DNA from: Agapetus fuscipes
Taxonomy: Eukaryota > Arthropoda > Insecta > Trichoptera > Glossosomatidae
DNA length: 64,000 nt
NCBI GenBank assembly: GCA_951799405.1
Contig: OX637350.1
Span: 2,403,852-2,467,851 of the forward strand
Direction: 5' to 3'
Shown: positions 31,248-44,204 of the stretch, one piece after another
Layout: the number at the start of each line of letters is the position of its first letter
Position numbering within the stretch: the first letter of the stretch is position 1
Position numbers and translations under genes: made by a program
Notes under the pieces: generated by a model
Seen by the model: only the letters and a program-made list of their open reading frames with translations
Database searches by the model: none
What the model was told of the DNA's origin: nothing

Positions 31248-34200
31248 TTAAAAACATTTAATCAGTGATTTTTTATATTTTTCCGAGTCTATCTCGTAGA
31301 TGATGTCAATTTTTTGTTTTGCCTTCAAAGTGTCCATATAATCCACAGCGATGCTACCTCGGGTCGGACCTGAAAACAAAAATATATTCAAAATATGCAC
31401 AAATATCCGGTAGGTCAACCGGTCCGTAGTCCAGTGGTAACACTACGGACTCGTAAATTGCAGGTTGTGGGTTCGAATCCCAGCGAAGCACAGAAAATAC
31501 ACCTTTTATATTTTCAAATTTTCCTCTTTGCTGGGTTGAAAAATTCATACACCTTTACCAAAGACCGGTCATCCAAAGGTCCATCCAGCTTTACAGCAAC
31601 TGGGTCTTGCTTGAGAATTGGCGCTTTCTACATCGACAACCAAGCTCGCAGAGGGCTCTGGAGATGTGATACACACAAAAACAGCGCTCACCAAATAAAT
31701 CAGCCTATTTTATAATTTTTTATGTTTATTGCAATTGTTTTAGCGAATTGTAGGTAATTTACTCAGAAATTATTACCTGCATCCTCGGGAGCTGGGAGCC
31801 CCCCACTTCAACTGAAGTGTTTCGCGTAACGCCAGCCCCTTTACAAGTATAAATAAATAGGTTCCACTTGCCACATGCGACCGCATCGGGGAAAACACGG
31901 CATGGAGTTCCGCTGTTTATGTTTTTTTTTAAGAAAACCTGTGCGGGAGACTCCCTAGATTTCAGAGACTCTAGGGGTCTATGACTTGTTGTAGTGCGGC
32001 AGAGTTGTTGTTTACGAGCTTGGTCGTCGCTACGAAGCGCCAATACTCAAGCAAGACCCAGTTGCTGTAAGGCTGGATTGACCTTTTCGTGACTGGTCTT
32101 TTTTCAACCTAGCGAAGAGCATATTTGAAAATATAAATGGAGTATTTTTGTGCGCTCCGCCGGGATTCGAAACGACAACCTTTCATTTACGAATCCAAAA
32201 TATTGCCACTGGACAATGGACCGGTCGATATGTGTAGCTTAGAAGCGCTTTTTACCATCATGTTCTCCCTCCTCTGACCCACGCCCTGTATATCCATCCC
32301 ATCCGGGGATTTGTCACAGGATTAGCAAGGAAAACATTATATAGATGCAAGTGGCAGAAGGCCCTCCCGTGAGGCTAACACTCTCTCCAGTGTAAAGCAA
32401 GACAAGGTGGCTCAGAACACAAACAAGCAATGATAGCCACAAGTGAAAGAATTTAAAGGTTCAATGATTTAAAATTACACCGTGTTGGGTTTTGGTTCTG
32501 AGCATCTTTTGTAAGTTTTGACTTAAGGCCACAGTGAGCGTGATGTTAGTGAACATGTTCGCGAGGCGATCTCCTGACTATGTTGCCAAATAAAATAGAA
32601 TATAATTAAATTAGTCTAATTAGACTATTTTACCATCAGTGACAGTTGTGACTCCGTAGCTCTCTATTCTCTGGATGACGTCATCTTGTATTGCCAGTGC
32701 TGCCGCGATCACATCTGGAGCTTGCCAGTCTGATGATCCGCGCAAGGAGTCCGACTTCTTAATTGGACTAGTAATGTTCTCCCCTTTGTTGAAGAAGGAA
32801 ATCTCTCGCGACGAGAGTTTTCCCAGGACGTTTGCCCTCCAATCCTGAAAAATATCACGTGTATTGTTAAGATGCAATTTGTAACTCTGTCGCCATTCCA
32901 CTAGAGGTGGCCAGAGCCTCTGCAGAGCTGCCTCCATTTATTATTACCCTACACAATGCTTGAGTTTAAACGTAGTTACTGTCTTATAGATATTTGGAGT
33001 ACACTGCACTTTTACGTTTTTGTTTTGGCGGCACCCGAGACCGTTGATCGTGAATAGAGGTGGCCGTTTAAACGAAAAGCAGTTTAAAATAGCTGCTTTT
33101 TATTTTAAGCAACTAAGCGCGCTTACAATTTAAACGAAAAGTCGTTTTGAAAAAAAGCGTATAAAAAGTTGCTTCTGCTAATTTTATACGCTTTTTCAAA
33201 CGCTTATGGCGTGTTATAAAGCTAAATCTGCCGTTTTTGTTTCTTACACTTTATGGTCTTAGCAAAATAGTTACAGTAATGAAAAAAATCAAGCATGTTT
33301 ATTAATTTTTTATCTTAATTACAAAGCTTAAACAAAATATATAACTTAAGAATTGCCACCACAAAAAAATATTTAAAAAAACGCGTTTTTTTTACATTTT
33401 TAGCTTTTTTTTCGTGTGTGCTGTATTTTGGATTTTTTTTTTTGCTTTTTACTTACAGAACTATACATTGTTTAGGTTCAATACTCAACATTTTTTCAAT
33501 AATATCAATAGTTTTTGAGTAAATAAGGAAAAACTGTGTTCTTTGATTTAATTAAAATTTAATTCATTTAGTAGTTTCAGTTTTTCCATATTTACTCAAA
33601 AACTATTGACATTATTGAAAAAAATTTGAGTATTAAACCTAAACAATGTATAGTTCTGTAAGTTAAAAGCAAAAAAAAAATCCAAAATACAGCACACACG
33701 AAAAAAAATCTAAAAATGTAAAAAAAACGCGTGTTTTAAAATATTTTTTTGTGGTGGCAATTCTTAAGTTATATATTTTGTTTAAGCTTTATAATTAAGA
33801 AAAAAAATTAATAAACATACTTGATTTTTTTCATTACTGTAACTATTTTGCTAAGACCATAAAGTGTAAGAAACAAAAACGGCAGATTTAGCTTTATAAC
33901 ACGCCATTAGCGTTTGAAAAAGCGTATAAAAAAAGCAGAAGCAACTTTCGTTTTCGTTTCGTTTTAAACGCAGCAAAGTTTTCGTTTCGTTTTAAACGAA
34001 AGTTGCTTCTGCTTTTTTTATACGCTTTTTCAAACGCTAATGGCGTGTTATAAAGCTAAATCTGCCGTTTTTGTTTCTTATACTTTATGGTCTTAGCAAA
34101 ATAGTTACAGTAATGAAAAAAATCAAGTATGTTTATTAATTTTTTTTCTTAATTATAAAGCTTAAACAAAATATATAACTTAAGAATTGCCACCACAAAA

Positions 34201-37200
34201 TTTTTTTTCAAAAAACGCGTTTTTTTACATTTTTAGCTTTTTTTTCGTGTGTGCTGTATTTTGGATTTTTTTTTTGCTTTTAACTTACAGAACTATAGGT
34301 ACATTGTTTAGGTTTAATACTCAAAAATTTTTCAATAATGTCAATAGTTTTTGAGTAAATAAGGAAAAACTGAAACTACTAAATGAATTAAATTTTATAT
34401 TTACAATTAACCCAAAAAACGAAAAAACGCTTTTTAAGCTGCTTTTTTTAAAAAGCGTAAGCGTTTTTTTTACTAAGCCGTTTTTTCCATCTCTAATCGT
34501 GAATGCCTCTCATAAATCTAGAAAAAACTTGGCAATCTAACTAACGCCCATTCACATGGTGAACAGGATGGATCTTTCAATTCATTCATATCCATCACCT
34601 TTTTCATGCTTTTTCTTCTTTTACGCTCACTTTGTATATCCCATTCTTTCGCTATCTCCTCATCTGATCACTTCATACTGCTTTCGGTCGTCCTTTACCT
34701 CTTTTTTCTTTCACACTTCCTCTGTATATATATGTACTTTGTAAGTCTATCATCATTCATTTTTTCCACATGCCCAAACCATCTCATCACATTCTTTTGT
34801 ACCCTAACTTTTACATCCTCTTCAACTTACATTATTTCTCATCACGTTCTCACAAACTTTCTTTATCAATTCTTTCTTACACTCTTGAGAAAATGCAAAC
34901 CAATAAGGTCAAATTTAAACTGGACTACGGACGTTTCATTATATATTTTATTGATCAATGACCTCGTCAGTCAAGCCGCGGTAAATTTCTGATGTATTTT
35001 GTTATGAGTGGATCACGAGATTAAGAGGATAGAGCACGCAAACAGACCGTGTCTTCAGGAACTAAGCGTTGATCACTCTAACCCCCGTATTCACGATCAA
35101 AACTGATTTAAGTGCCTTACTCAAGCGCTACACTTACTCAAGGGTCGACATTCTGGAGCGTTTTGTTTCACAAAGAACACTCAAGCAGTAATCAGCGTAG
35201 TGCCCAACCCCCAGGAGACGTACGGGTTTGTCATTGGCTCTCGAAAAAACCCAGCTCTGTAATTGGTCAGTAATAATAATAATAATAATATTAGGATGAT
35301 TTATTTGGTGAGCGCTGTTTTTGTGTGTATCACACCTCAAGAGCCCTCTGCGAGCTTGGTCGTCGCTGTAGAAAGCGCCAATTCTCAAGCAAGACCCAGT
35401 TGTTGTAAGGTTGGATGGACCTTTCAGTGACCGGTCTTTGGTAAAGGTTTATGAATTTTTCAACTCAGCGAAGAGCACATTCGAAATATAAATGGTATAT
35501 TTTTGTGCTCCGCCGGGATCCGAATCCACAACCTTCCATTTACGAGTCCGAAGTGTTGCCACTACGGACTACGGACTACGGACAGTACCTTCCGACCGAT
35601 ATTCGGCGTACTTCACTCTTATCATTGCCGCCTCTTTCAAATTTCAATGTCATATCAACTTTGCATAAAACTTGACAACAAATAAGTACGTATAACGCAA
35701 TTACTACTTTAAGTAAACCGTAAGTACGAATTTGTTTGTTTACAATTTCTATTAGTTTTTAAAAATACATTTATGTAATATCCAATGTAAAGTGTTTTGA
35801 TCGATTTCAGCGCCAAAAAGATGTTGTTTTCTCCAGCGGAAAAGGAGCTGCTGGTGGCTCTGATTAAAGAAAAACCTGTAATAGAAGATAAAATAACAGA
35901 TCGAAGAAATCGTTGGCTTTGCAACCCTCAATGAGCAACGGCAAAACTGTATACAGAACGACGCATTTTTTCAATCAAAAACGTCTTCTAAATTCTTCCT
36001 CTTCGTAATACGTAAATGGGTCTTTACAGTCTCTGATATATTTTCTTGGGACACTATTTTTGAACAAAACAATGTTATTATTCTCGTTGAAGTCAACTGT
36101 ATCGAAAGAATTCATTATTTTATGTAAATAATTCACAACCAAACAAAAAATGTGCTGATGAAATGCGGCGGAATATTTTGACAGTTCATCTGTCATTGCA
36201 GTATGGTCCTAGACCATACCGGAGAACAAACCCAATTCTGATGGTCAAGCAATGTAAATGAACTCGTCAAAACAATGTTAATACACTTGTAAAAATCATG
36301 TTTATAGTAAGAATTCATTTTTTCATGTAAATTCACAATCAAACAAAAAATGTGATAACAATGAAATATGACGGAATATTTTGACAGCGCTTAAGCGTTG
36401 GTTAATATACGTGTTGACCTTACTTACCTGAGTGCTAGTTTTTGGAGCGCTTAAGCGCTAATTTTACCTTAAGTATTGTTCTTGAAATGAATTTCCCCAA
36501 TCTAAGCGCTGGTTTGCCCTTAAGGAAGTGCCAGTTTTGATCGTGAATACGGGGGTTAGTCACTATTCAAGGGAACAGATGGCAGTGTTGGAAACAGTAT
36601 TTGCTTGACTTATAGGTTGGTATGAGGCTGACCACCCATGCTGTAAAAATGGCTTACTTTGCCAATGTCACCCCTGTTTCAGGGAATGCCAGCAAAAGTT
36701 TAACAGGGCCTTTGTTAATTTTGAAGTTTGGATTTTAATCCGCAAGTACACATGTGGCATTTGTAAGCGCGAACTTCCGTGAGGAGCCAGTGTCAAGTGA
36801 ATTTATTTTCCTTTTATCAAAGATCGGCGATCATCATGGTTATTTTGACGTTGGAAGCTGCGGTTCGAAACAGGGACTTGGTGCGTTTGTTGAACCATTG
36901 TCGCAGGTTTTTCAGCTGCGATGTCCTCCGGCGCCCCTGAGTTATTCTCCTCTCAAGTTCACGCTGTATGATTAGACGAAGAAGGCGGTATATTTATCTT
37001 TTTTTTTGTGATCCAAGTAAATTTGATGTGTATATTGATGTGACCGAAGTACATCAGCTTTCTCTGTCTAAATTTATTTATCAATTTTAATAAACTGTAG
37101 AATGTAAAATGCTGTAGGGTAATTTTACCATAGTCAAGTTCACCTTCTTGGAGGCTTCCAGCGGCAATATGACGACACGATGCTCAGGGAAGTCTGTGGC

Positions 37201-40200
37201 GTTGAGGACCAAGTGGACTGCTATAGGATCACTGAAGAAATTATACTCCACTCCTGGTGACCTGTTGCATCTGCCTGTATCCAAGCACAAAGTGAAGCAC
37301 AATTAACTGGCTTTAATATGAATACCTAGCTGACAGGGCTGGAAGTCTCATCACCACGGTAATTCTTACCTACCGAATATCGGTAATATTCGTATGAAGA
37401 CCTGTCAATCCGAGATGGCCGCAAGTGAACAGCTGATGAGCCTATATCCAAATTTTACCGATATTCGGTAGGTAAGACTTACCGTGGTGATGAGACTTCC
37501 AGCTCAGGGGTGGTAGTCTCCATGACCGTCAGTAGATCTTTAAGACGGAATAAAGCATGGCGGTGCCTGAACAGCTGATCGTTATTCCACATAAAATGGA
37601 TCAGCTGTTGATCCGCCGCCATGTTTTCTTCCATCTGATCTTCAAATAGATACGGTAAGATTTGCCAACGGTCGTCGAGACTTCTACTCAAGTTATACTA
37701 TCTGAGTTGAAATCAGTTTAAAAGTGACATATTTGTGAAATTGTTGTAAGAAAATGGCACAGATTAGAAAAAAACTATTCCAAAGGCCCCAGCTTTTCCT
37801 GAACATAAAAGTCTTCCGAAATTTATTTTCTTTTTTCTGTGCTAAATTAGCTTTTTATGACTACCAGCATCATTTTAAGATGAAAAACAGCAAAATCACT
37901 TAAGCCATCCTCCAGAAATGTGGTTACCAACGAACGACATTTTATTTTTATTTACAGCCTCGGACTACATAGGCAAAGGTAAATCATATAACAGGAAAAT
38001 TCAAAATAAACTGAGATTGCGACGCATTTTCCCAATTCATTTCAAATCTTTGGTCATTATTTTCAAGTTAATAGTAACATTTTCTTGCATTTAATGCACG
38101 ACTCTGATTAAGAAAATAAAAAAAAAGAGACATGCGTGGTGATATACGCCTATAAGAACTGATTAATCATCTACCACGATTTATTTGTGTGCACTTCTTA
38201 CCTTCCACACATCCCCCGACGATGATAAGTTTCTTTAACTTATTGAGAAAGTCGGGATCCAAGCGAGTTGCCAGGGCTATGTTCGTCAACGGGCCCATCG
38301 CTAACAGGGTGATTTCACCTAAAGGCAAAAATATATACGTAACCAATAATGTATGAAAATCTGCTAAAGGCACATTATTTATACATCGAAACCTCAAAGG
38401 TAAAACTGAATAAGTGACGTATTAAGCTAGCATGGATTTCTCAGATAAATGCACATTTTTCCCTATTTTCTACGAGAGAAAACACAAAAAAATCCTGCAG
38501 GTTAGAAGTTTTTCATGAACACTTCCTTATACTCGTAATTAGTTCACTTATTATAAGAAGTTTAACCCAATAAAAGGTTTAACCCACGGTTTCCCAAATC
38601 AGTGAATCAGTACCTACTTATTCAGTTTTACCTTTAATAATAATAATAATAATAATAATATTAGGATGATTTATTTGGTGAGCGCTGTTTATGTGTGAAT
38701 CTCTGCGAGCTTGGACATCTCTGTAAAAAGCCCCCATTCTCGAGCAAGTCACAGTAACTGTAAGGCTGGATGGACTTTTAGTGACCGGTCTTTAGTAAAG
38801 GAATCTGAATTTTTACCCAGCAAAGAGCGTATTTGAAAATGTAAATGTTTTTTTTTGCTCCACCGGGACTCGAATCTACAACCTTCCATTTACAGGTCAG
38901 AAGTGTTAACCACTAGACTACTTTAATCTATGTGATTATAAGCTAAAACTAGCCACACGATTGACATAAGTGCGTCATTTCAATACAATACCAAATCGCT
39001 ATGCTAGCGTTGACAATACCGGGCTACCTGGGTCTTCATCCACAAGCCTGATGAGCGCGTCCACAGCGTGCTCCTCCTGCAGCAGATCAGCTGAGGGAGG
39101 ACCTGGCCACGGCACGTCTCCCAGACCATCCTGATCACAGCAATACCCAGTAACACACGCCTACCTGGGTCTTCATCCACCAGCCTGATGAGCGCGTCCA
39201 CAGCGTGCTCCTCCTGCAGCAGATCAGCTGAGGGAGGACCTGGCCACGGCACGTCTCCCAGACCATCCTGATCACAGCAATACCCAGTAACACACGCCTA
39301 CCTGGGTCTTCATCCACCAGCCTTAATAGCGCGTCCACAGCGTGCTCCTCCTGCAGCAGATCATCTGAGGGAGGACCTGCCCACGGCACGTCTCCCAGAC
39401 CATCCTGATCACAGCAATACCCAGTAACACACGTCTACCTGGGTCTTCATCCACCAGCCTGATGAGCGCGTCCACAGCATGCTCCTCCTGCAGTAGATCA
39501 GCTGAGGGAGGACCTGGCCACGGCACGTCTCCCAGACCATCCTGATCACAGCAATACCCAGTAACACACGCCTACCTGGGTCTTCATCCACCAGCCTTAA
39601 TAGCGCGTCCACAGCGTGCTCCTCCTGCAGCAGATCATCTGAGGGAGGACCTGCCCACGGCACGTCTCCCAGACCATCCTGATCACAGCAATACCCAGTA
39701 ACACACGCCTACCTGGGTCTTCATCCACCAGCCTGATGAGCGCGTCCACAGCGTGCTCCTCCTGCAGCAGATCAGCTGAGGGAGGACCTGGCCACGGCAC
39801 GTCTCCCAAACCATCCTGACCACAGCAATGCGGAGTAACACACGTGGTACACAGGGAACTGGCAGCGCCCTTGTATACTGGAATCTACACCCAAGAATAA
39901 AATATTAGTTAAGAGCAGTCCCTATGTAAATCTGTAATTTTGGTTTCTTAAGCTTTATGGTCTTAGGAAATAAGTGACAGTAATGAAAAAAATCACGCGT
40001 GTTTATCAATCTTTTTTTTTTTATATAATTTTTTATTTACTTAGGAAACAAACAGTCAATATACAAGTATAATGTTGATAAAATTTAAGTAAATGTTGAC
40101 CTTGAAATCCATTGGAATACTAAATTATGATGTTTAAAAAATATATATGTCTTAAAAATTGTCACCACAAAAATATTCAAAAAACACGTTTGTCTCATAT

Positions 40201-43200
40201 TTTTATAGTTATTTTCGTTGTGCTATATTTTTTTCTTTTAAATTATAGAATTATACATTGTTTATCATCCTTTATGCCATTTTTCTTACAATGTCACTAG
40301 TTTTTGAGTAAATATGGAACAAAAATCAATCCTTTTAATTAATTAATTAATTTCAGTTTGTTCACGTTTTCCAAACTTGACAATAATAATCTAATGTAAG
40401 TTGCACTATTATCATTTATAGTTCATATTTAAATGGATGCCCACAAACAGACACGTGTAAGTTCTCGCTTAAAAGTGCTGCATGTATGTATCCTTACAAT
40501 TAAAAAACTAAACCTCAAATGACCATAATCCCAGTAACTCTTGCCGACCTTCACTACAACAGGGGTGACATTGACAAAGGGGACCATTTTTTACAGCATG
40601 GGTAGTCAGCCTCACATTATAATCCTTTATTATATTGTCCTTCATCGTCGTCAATCGATTGGACTTTCAAATTTTCAATTTTCAAAATGTCTCGCCGCGA
40701 GGATCGAACCCGCGTCTCCCGGGCGGAGTCGCCGAGAGACCCGGTGGTTTAGCCGATTACGCTAAACCGGCTGCTCGGCAGTGTGTGAAAATAAAATCTA
40801 TTTAAACAATACAAACCTCATATTTTATGTATAGAAACTGTAATTATATAGAAGCGCTATCCTATTTTTAAACAAATATTTTGTACATACAAAACTATGT
40901 ACATAAATTAGAACATTGCATAACCATTTACATTGCACGATATTGTATGCCTGAAAAAACGTTGTGAATATGTTCGACAATTTTCTCACCACCCCGCAAG
41001 GCCGGCGTGGGCTAGCGGTAGCGTCCATGTCTTTGATGCAGAAGGACCCGAGTTCGGGCCTAGAGATGAAATGTTTTTTTTTGTTTTTTTTTTTCTTTGT
41101 CCCTTTTTTTTAATAAATTTGAAAGGAATGCAATTCATCAATCTATTTTGCGTTCTCTAATAAATATTTAAAATTTATTTTAATTATTTTTTCTCATCAA
41201 ATATGATATGATAAAATATGAACAATACATTACATTTGACATTCACATTAAATGCATTCCCACAAGTAGACAGGTATAAGTTCGCGTTTACATATGCCCC
41301 ATGATGACTTAGAACATAATAACCTTATATCAAATTAACATTCGCCTTGCAACTCTTGCCGAACTTCCCTCAAAAATAGGTGAAATTTGCAAAGTGAACC
41401 ATTTTTTACAGTATGGGTGGTCAGCCGCATACTAACCTATAAGTCAAGGAAATGCCTGGAAAAACGTTGTGAATATGTAAGACAATTTTCACACTACCCC
41501 GCAAGCCCGGCGTGGGCTAGCGGTAGCGTCCACGTCTTTGATGCAGAAGGACCCGGGTTCGGGCCTGGAGATGACATGTTTGTTTTTTTTTTTTTTTCTT
41601 TGTCCCTTTTATTTAATAAATTTGAAAGGAATGCAATTCATCAATCTATTTTGCGTTCTCTAATAAATATTTAAAAATGATTTTTTCTCATCAAATATTT
41701 TCAAATACGTACAAGCTTTTTGAGAGATATACTACCTCATGCCAACATATGATTCAACGAAAGTTGCAAAGGTATTGTACATTTAAGATTCATATTACAT
41801 GCATTCCTACAAGCAAGCACGATCGTGTTTACACTTGCTGCATGTGCACAAAAAACAAACCTCACACGAACCGCCCTACGCCCTTACCGGAAGCCAGGGT
41901 GGCATAGGCAAAAGTGAACTAGGTGTATACAGCATGGGGTTCAGTTTGAAAAGATTCCGCCTCCCCATTTAATCCAGAGGAAATGAAGGGATCCATGGTT
42001 GCGGCTCAGCTTAAATGAAACCGACCTATGGAAAAACTCCCTTCGGAGGACGGAATAATCCTTCTTCACGGTTCAACTGGAGTGAACCGGTCAATTCACT
42101 CTTAGGTGAAAATTATAAGATTATGGCCAATAATCTTGATGTATTTGTGTGATCGTCTATTTAGTGGCTATGACCCCTCGATGTGCGATAGGTAGAAACA
42201 GAACGTTGTGTCATTTTTTGTTTTACTGTCTCAAAACCTACCTTTGTAGTGGACCCAAATTCTTTAATGATGGTGAGGATGAATACAGATGTGCCTAGCT
42301 TAATAATATTTTAATTAATTTAATTAACTAGCCCAAAGGTTACAATGCCGAATTATGCACGATTTTGCATTCGCGTAGTAGCGTGTTCGATTTTATTTCT
42401 GACAAAATTTCCGCGAGATTCGTTTATTTAAAATCTGACGCCAGTTAATGCAGATGAATTTATTTCAAAGACAAGTACAATAATAACAGCTCAATTAAAC
42501 AGGAAATAATCAAACATCAATTGAATAATAGTTATTTGGTTAGTATTGTTTTAGCAAAATTAAAGAAAATATGATTTGATCTTTTCTGCTTCTTTCTCTC
42601 TCCCTGCGCCGTAGTTCCAACCAGCGGTTGTAAACATTTCTCGCCCCAAGATCACTTACCTTTCGTGGATTCTCTTTGCTGTGGAAGAATTTCATTAGTG
42701 TGTTTTGGGAAGGGATTGATTTTAATAACTGGTACGACAAACCGGCCCAGTAGAAGATGACTCCCTTCACCCCAGCTTCCTTGTAAATGGAATTCCTCAT
42801 TTGCTCGTAAGCAAGAGAGACCCAAAATCGAAGAAAGCTCATCTTCCTCTTTCCTCCAAGAATTTAACAGGTTGGCCCCACGGCCTGGTCCTTTCAGACC
42901 ACGGGAAGGATATTTTAGAAGGGACTGGCCCTAACCTTACTCCGCGTCATGAAATAACCGAACGCCAAAAAACAATGAATGGAGACTTTTTAAAACTCGA
43001 TCGCCATGTCGAGGCTCGCACTGAATTTTTGGTGTCAGAATCCAGCAGGAACTAGGTGTTGTGATGTTGGAATGACGTCAGTTGACTCCAGCCCATAACA
43101 GAGGAACAATGGAAGCTATATCCAAGTCATGATATAAGTCTGGTAGTAACCTCGTCCCTCGTTCAGTGATGATGTTGAGGACGCAGATAACCATGGCCGA

Positions 43201-44115
43201 AGGAGAGGTCAAGCTATGAACCAAAGGAAACATAGGACGTGCTCCGGAGCATGGCTCCTTGTCAGTCAACATTGGATTTATAGTTTTGATGGAAAGTTGT
43301 GGAAGCCGAAAGCTTTCACCTCCAACACAATGCGAACTCCTTCATAGCAGCAAAAAGAACCGTTAGGTTCCGGTATTTCAGATATTAAGCAAACAGCGTT
43401 CAATTCTTTCTGACACAGGTGTTTTGTGAGAGAGAAGGTGTGTTTGTTAGTAACTGCAAGGCTGTGGAAAAAAAAACAACAATTTATAAGCATTTCAGGA
43501 CATTTGCGCCCCTTGATTGAAAGCTATGTTGACTTCACCCCTTTTGACCTGAAAGAAAACATTTTATTTACAATAGAAAACGTAATAATTTTTAAGATCG
43601 GAGTATTCGACAACAGCAGCCCCTCGGACTGAAACATAGGCAACAAATCATTTTCAAAATGTGAAGATTGAATACATTTTAGAACGCAAGTTAATTAGGT
43701 TAGTTTAGTGTGTTAGAAAATAATTTGAAATTTCTCATCCTTCTGCGAAGCAGCTCAGCGAACTATGTGTTTACGCGGATTAATGAATTTTATTATTAAA
43801 TAATTAAATGCGCCTTCCCGTTCAGCAACCACTGAGTTAATTTTATTTAATCCAAAATTCAATCGAAAAGTTATTTTTACGTTCGAAAGTTTGAGAATCA
43901 CTGCGATTTACGGAATTACTTATTTAGCATACTTTTAGTTCTAGACAGACACATGAAAAATACACTCCCGGAATATTATGTCGGCAGATATTTTATTATT
44001 ATTAAAACCACGTAAATACTTATTCTCCCTTAAATTCCGAACGAACGATTCGCGGCGTCTTTATTAAGAGAAAAATCCTTTTAGTCTATTTAAATTTTCT
44101 TCCGAATTAAAACCC

Positions 44116-44204
<89 letters not shown>

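Larger units (their letters stand above)
35078..36559. mobile_element. Decayed PIF/Harbinger transposon carrying a SINE-B
   Basis: Perfect 28-bp inverted ends beginning CTAACCCCCGTATTCACG (35078-35105 and 36532-36559), flanked by TCACT on both sides. Two coding remnants point in opposite directions: a SANT/Myb-like start (plus, 35821-35934) and a Harbinger transposase-like N-terminus (minus, about 35975-36196). That two-gene layout is typical of PIF/Harbinger. The 5-bp flank is unusual, since three bases (TWA) are expected. SINE-B sits at 35267-35585. Confidence 0.7.

Noticed and set aside
31415..31490. Functional tRNA gene
   Set aside because: A and B boxes are good, but there is no closed acceptor stem and the same head starts a dispersed SINE; the same applies to 40.7, 41.0, 41.5, 54.1 and 58.1 kb.
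39004..39809. Several similar 67-84 aa minus-strand ORFs as separate small genes
   Set aside because: They are frame-shifted read-throughs of the 137-bp exon array; only the exon part encodes nucleoside hydrolase sequence.
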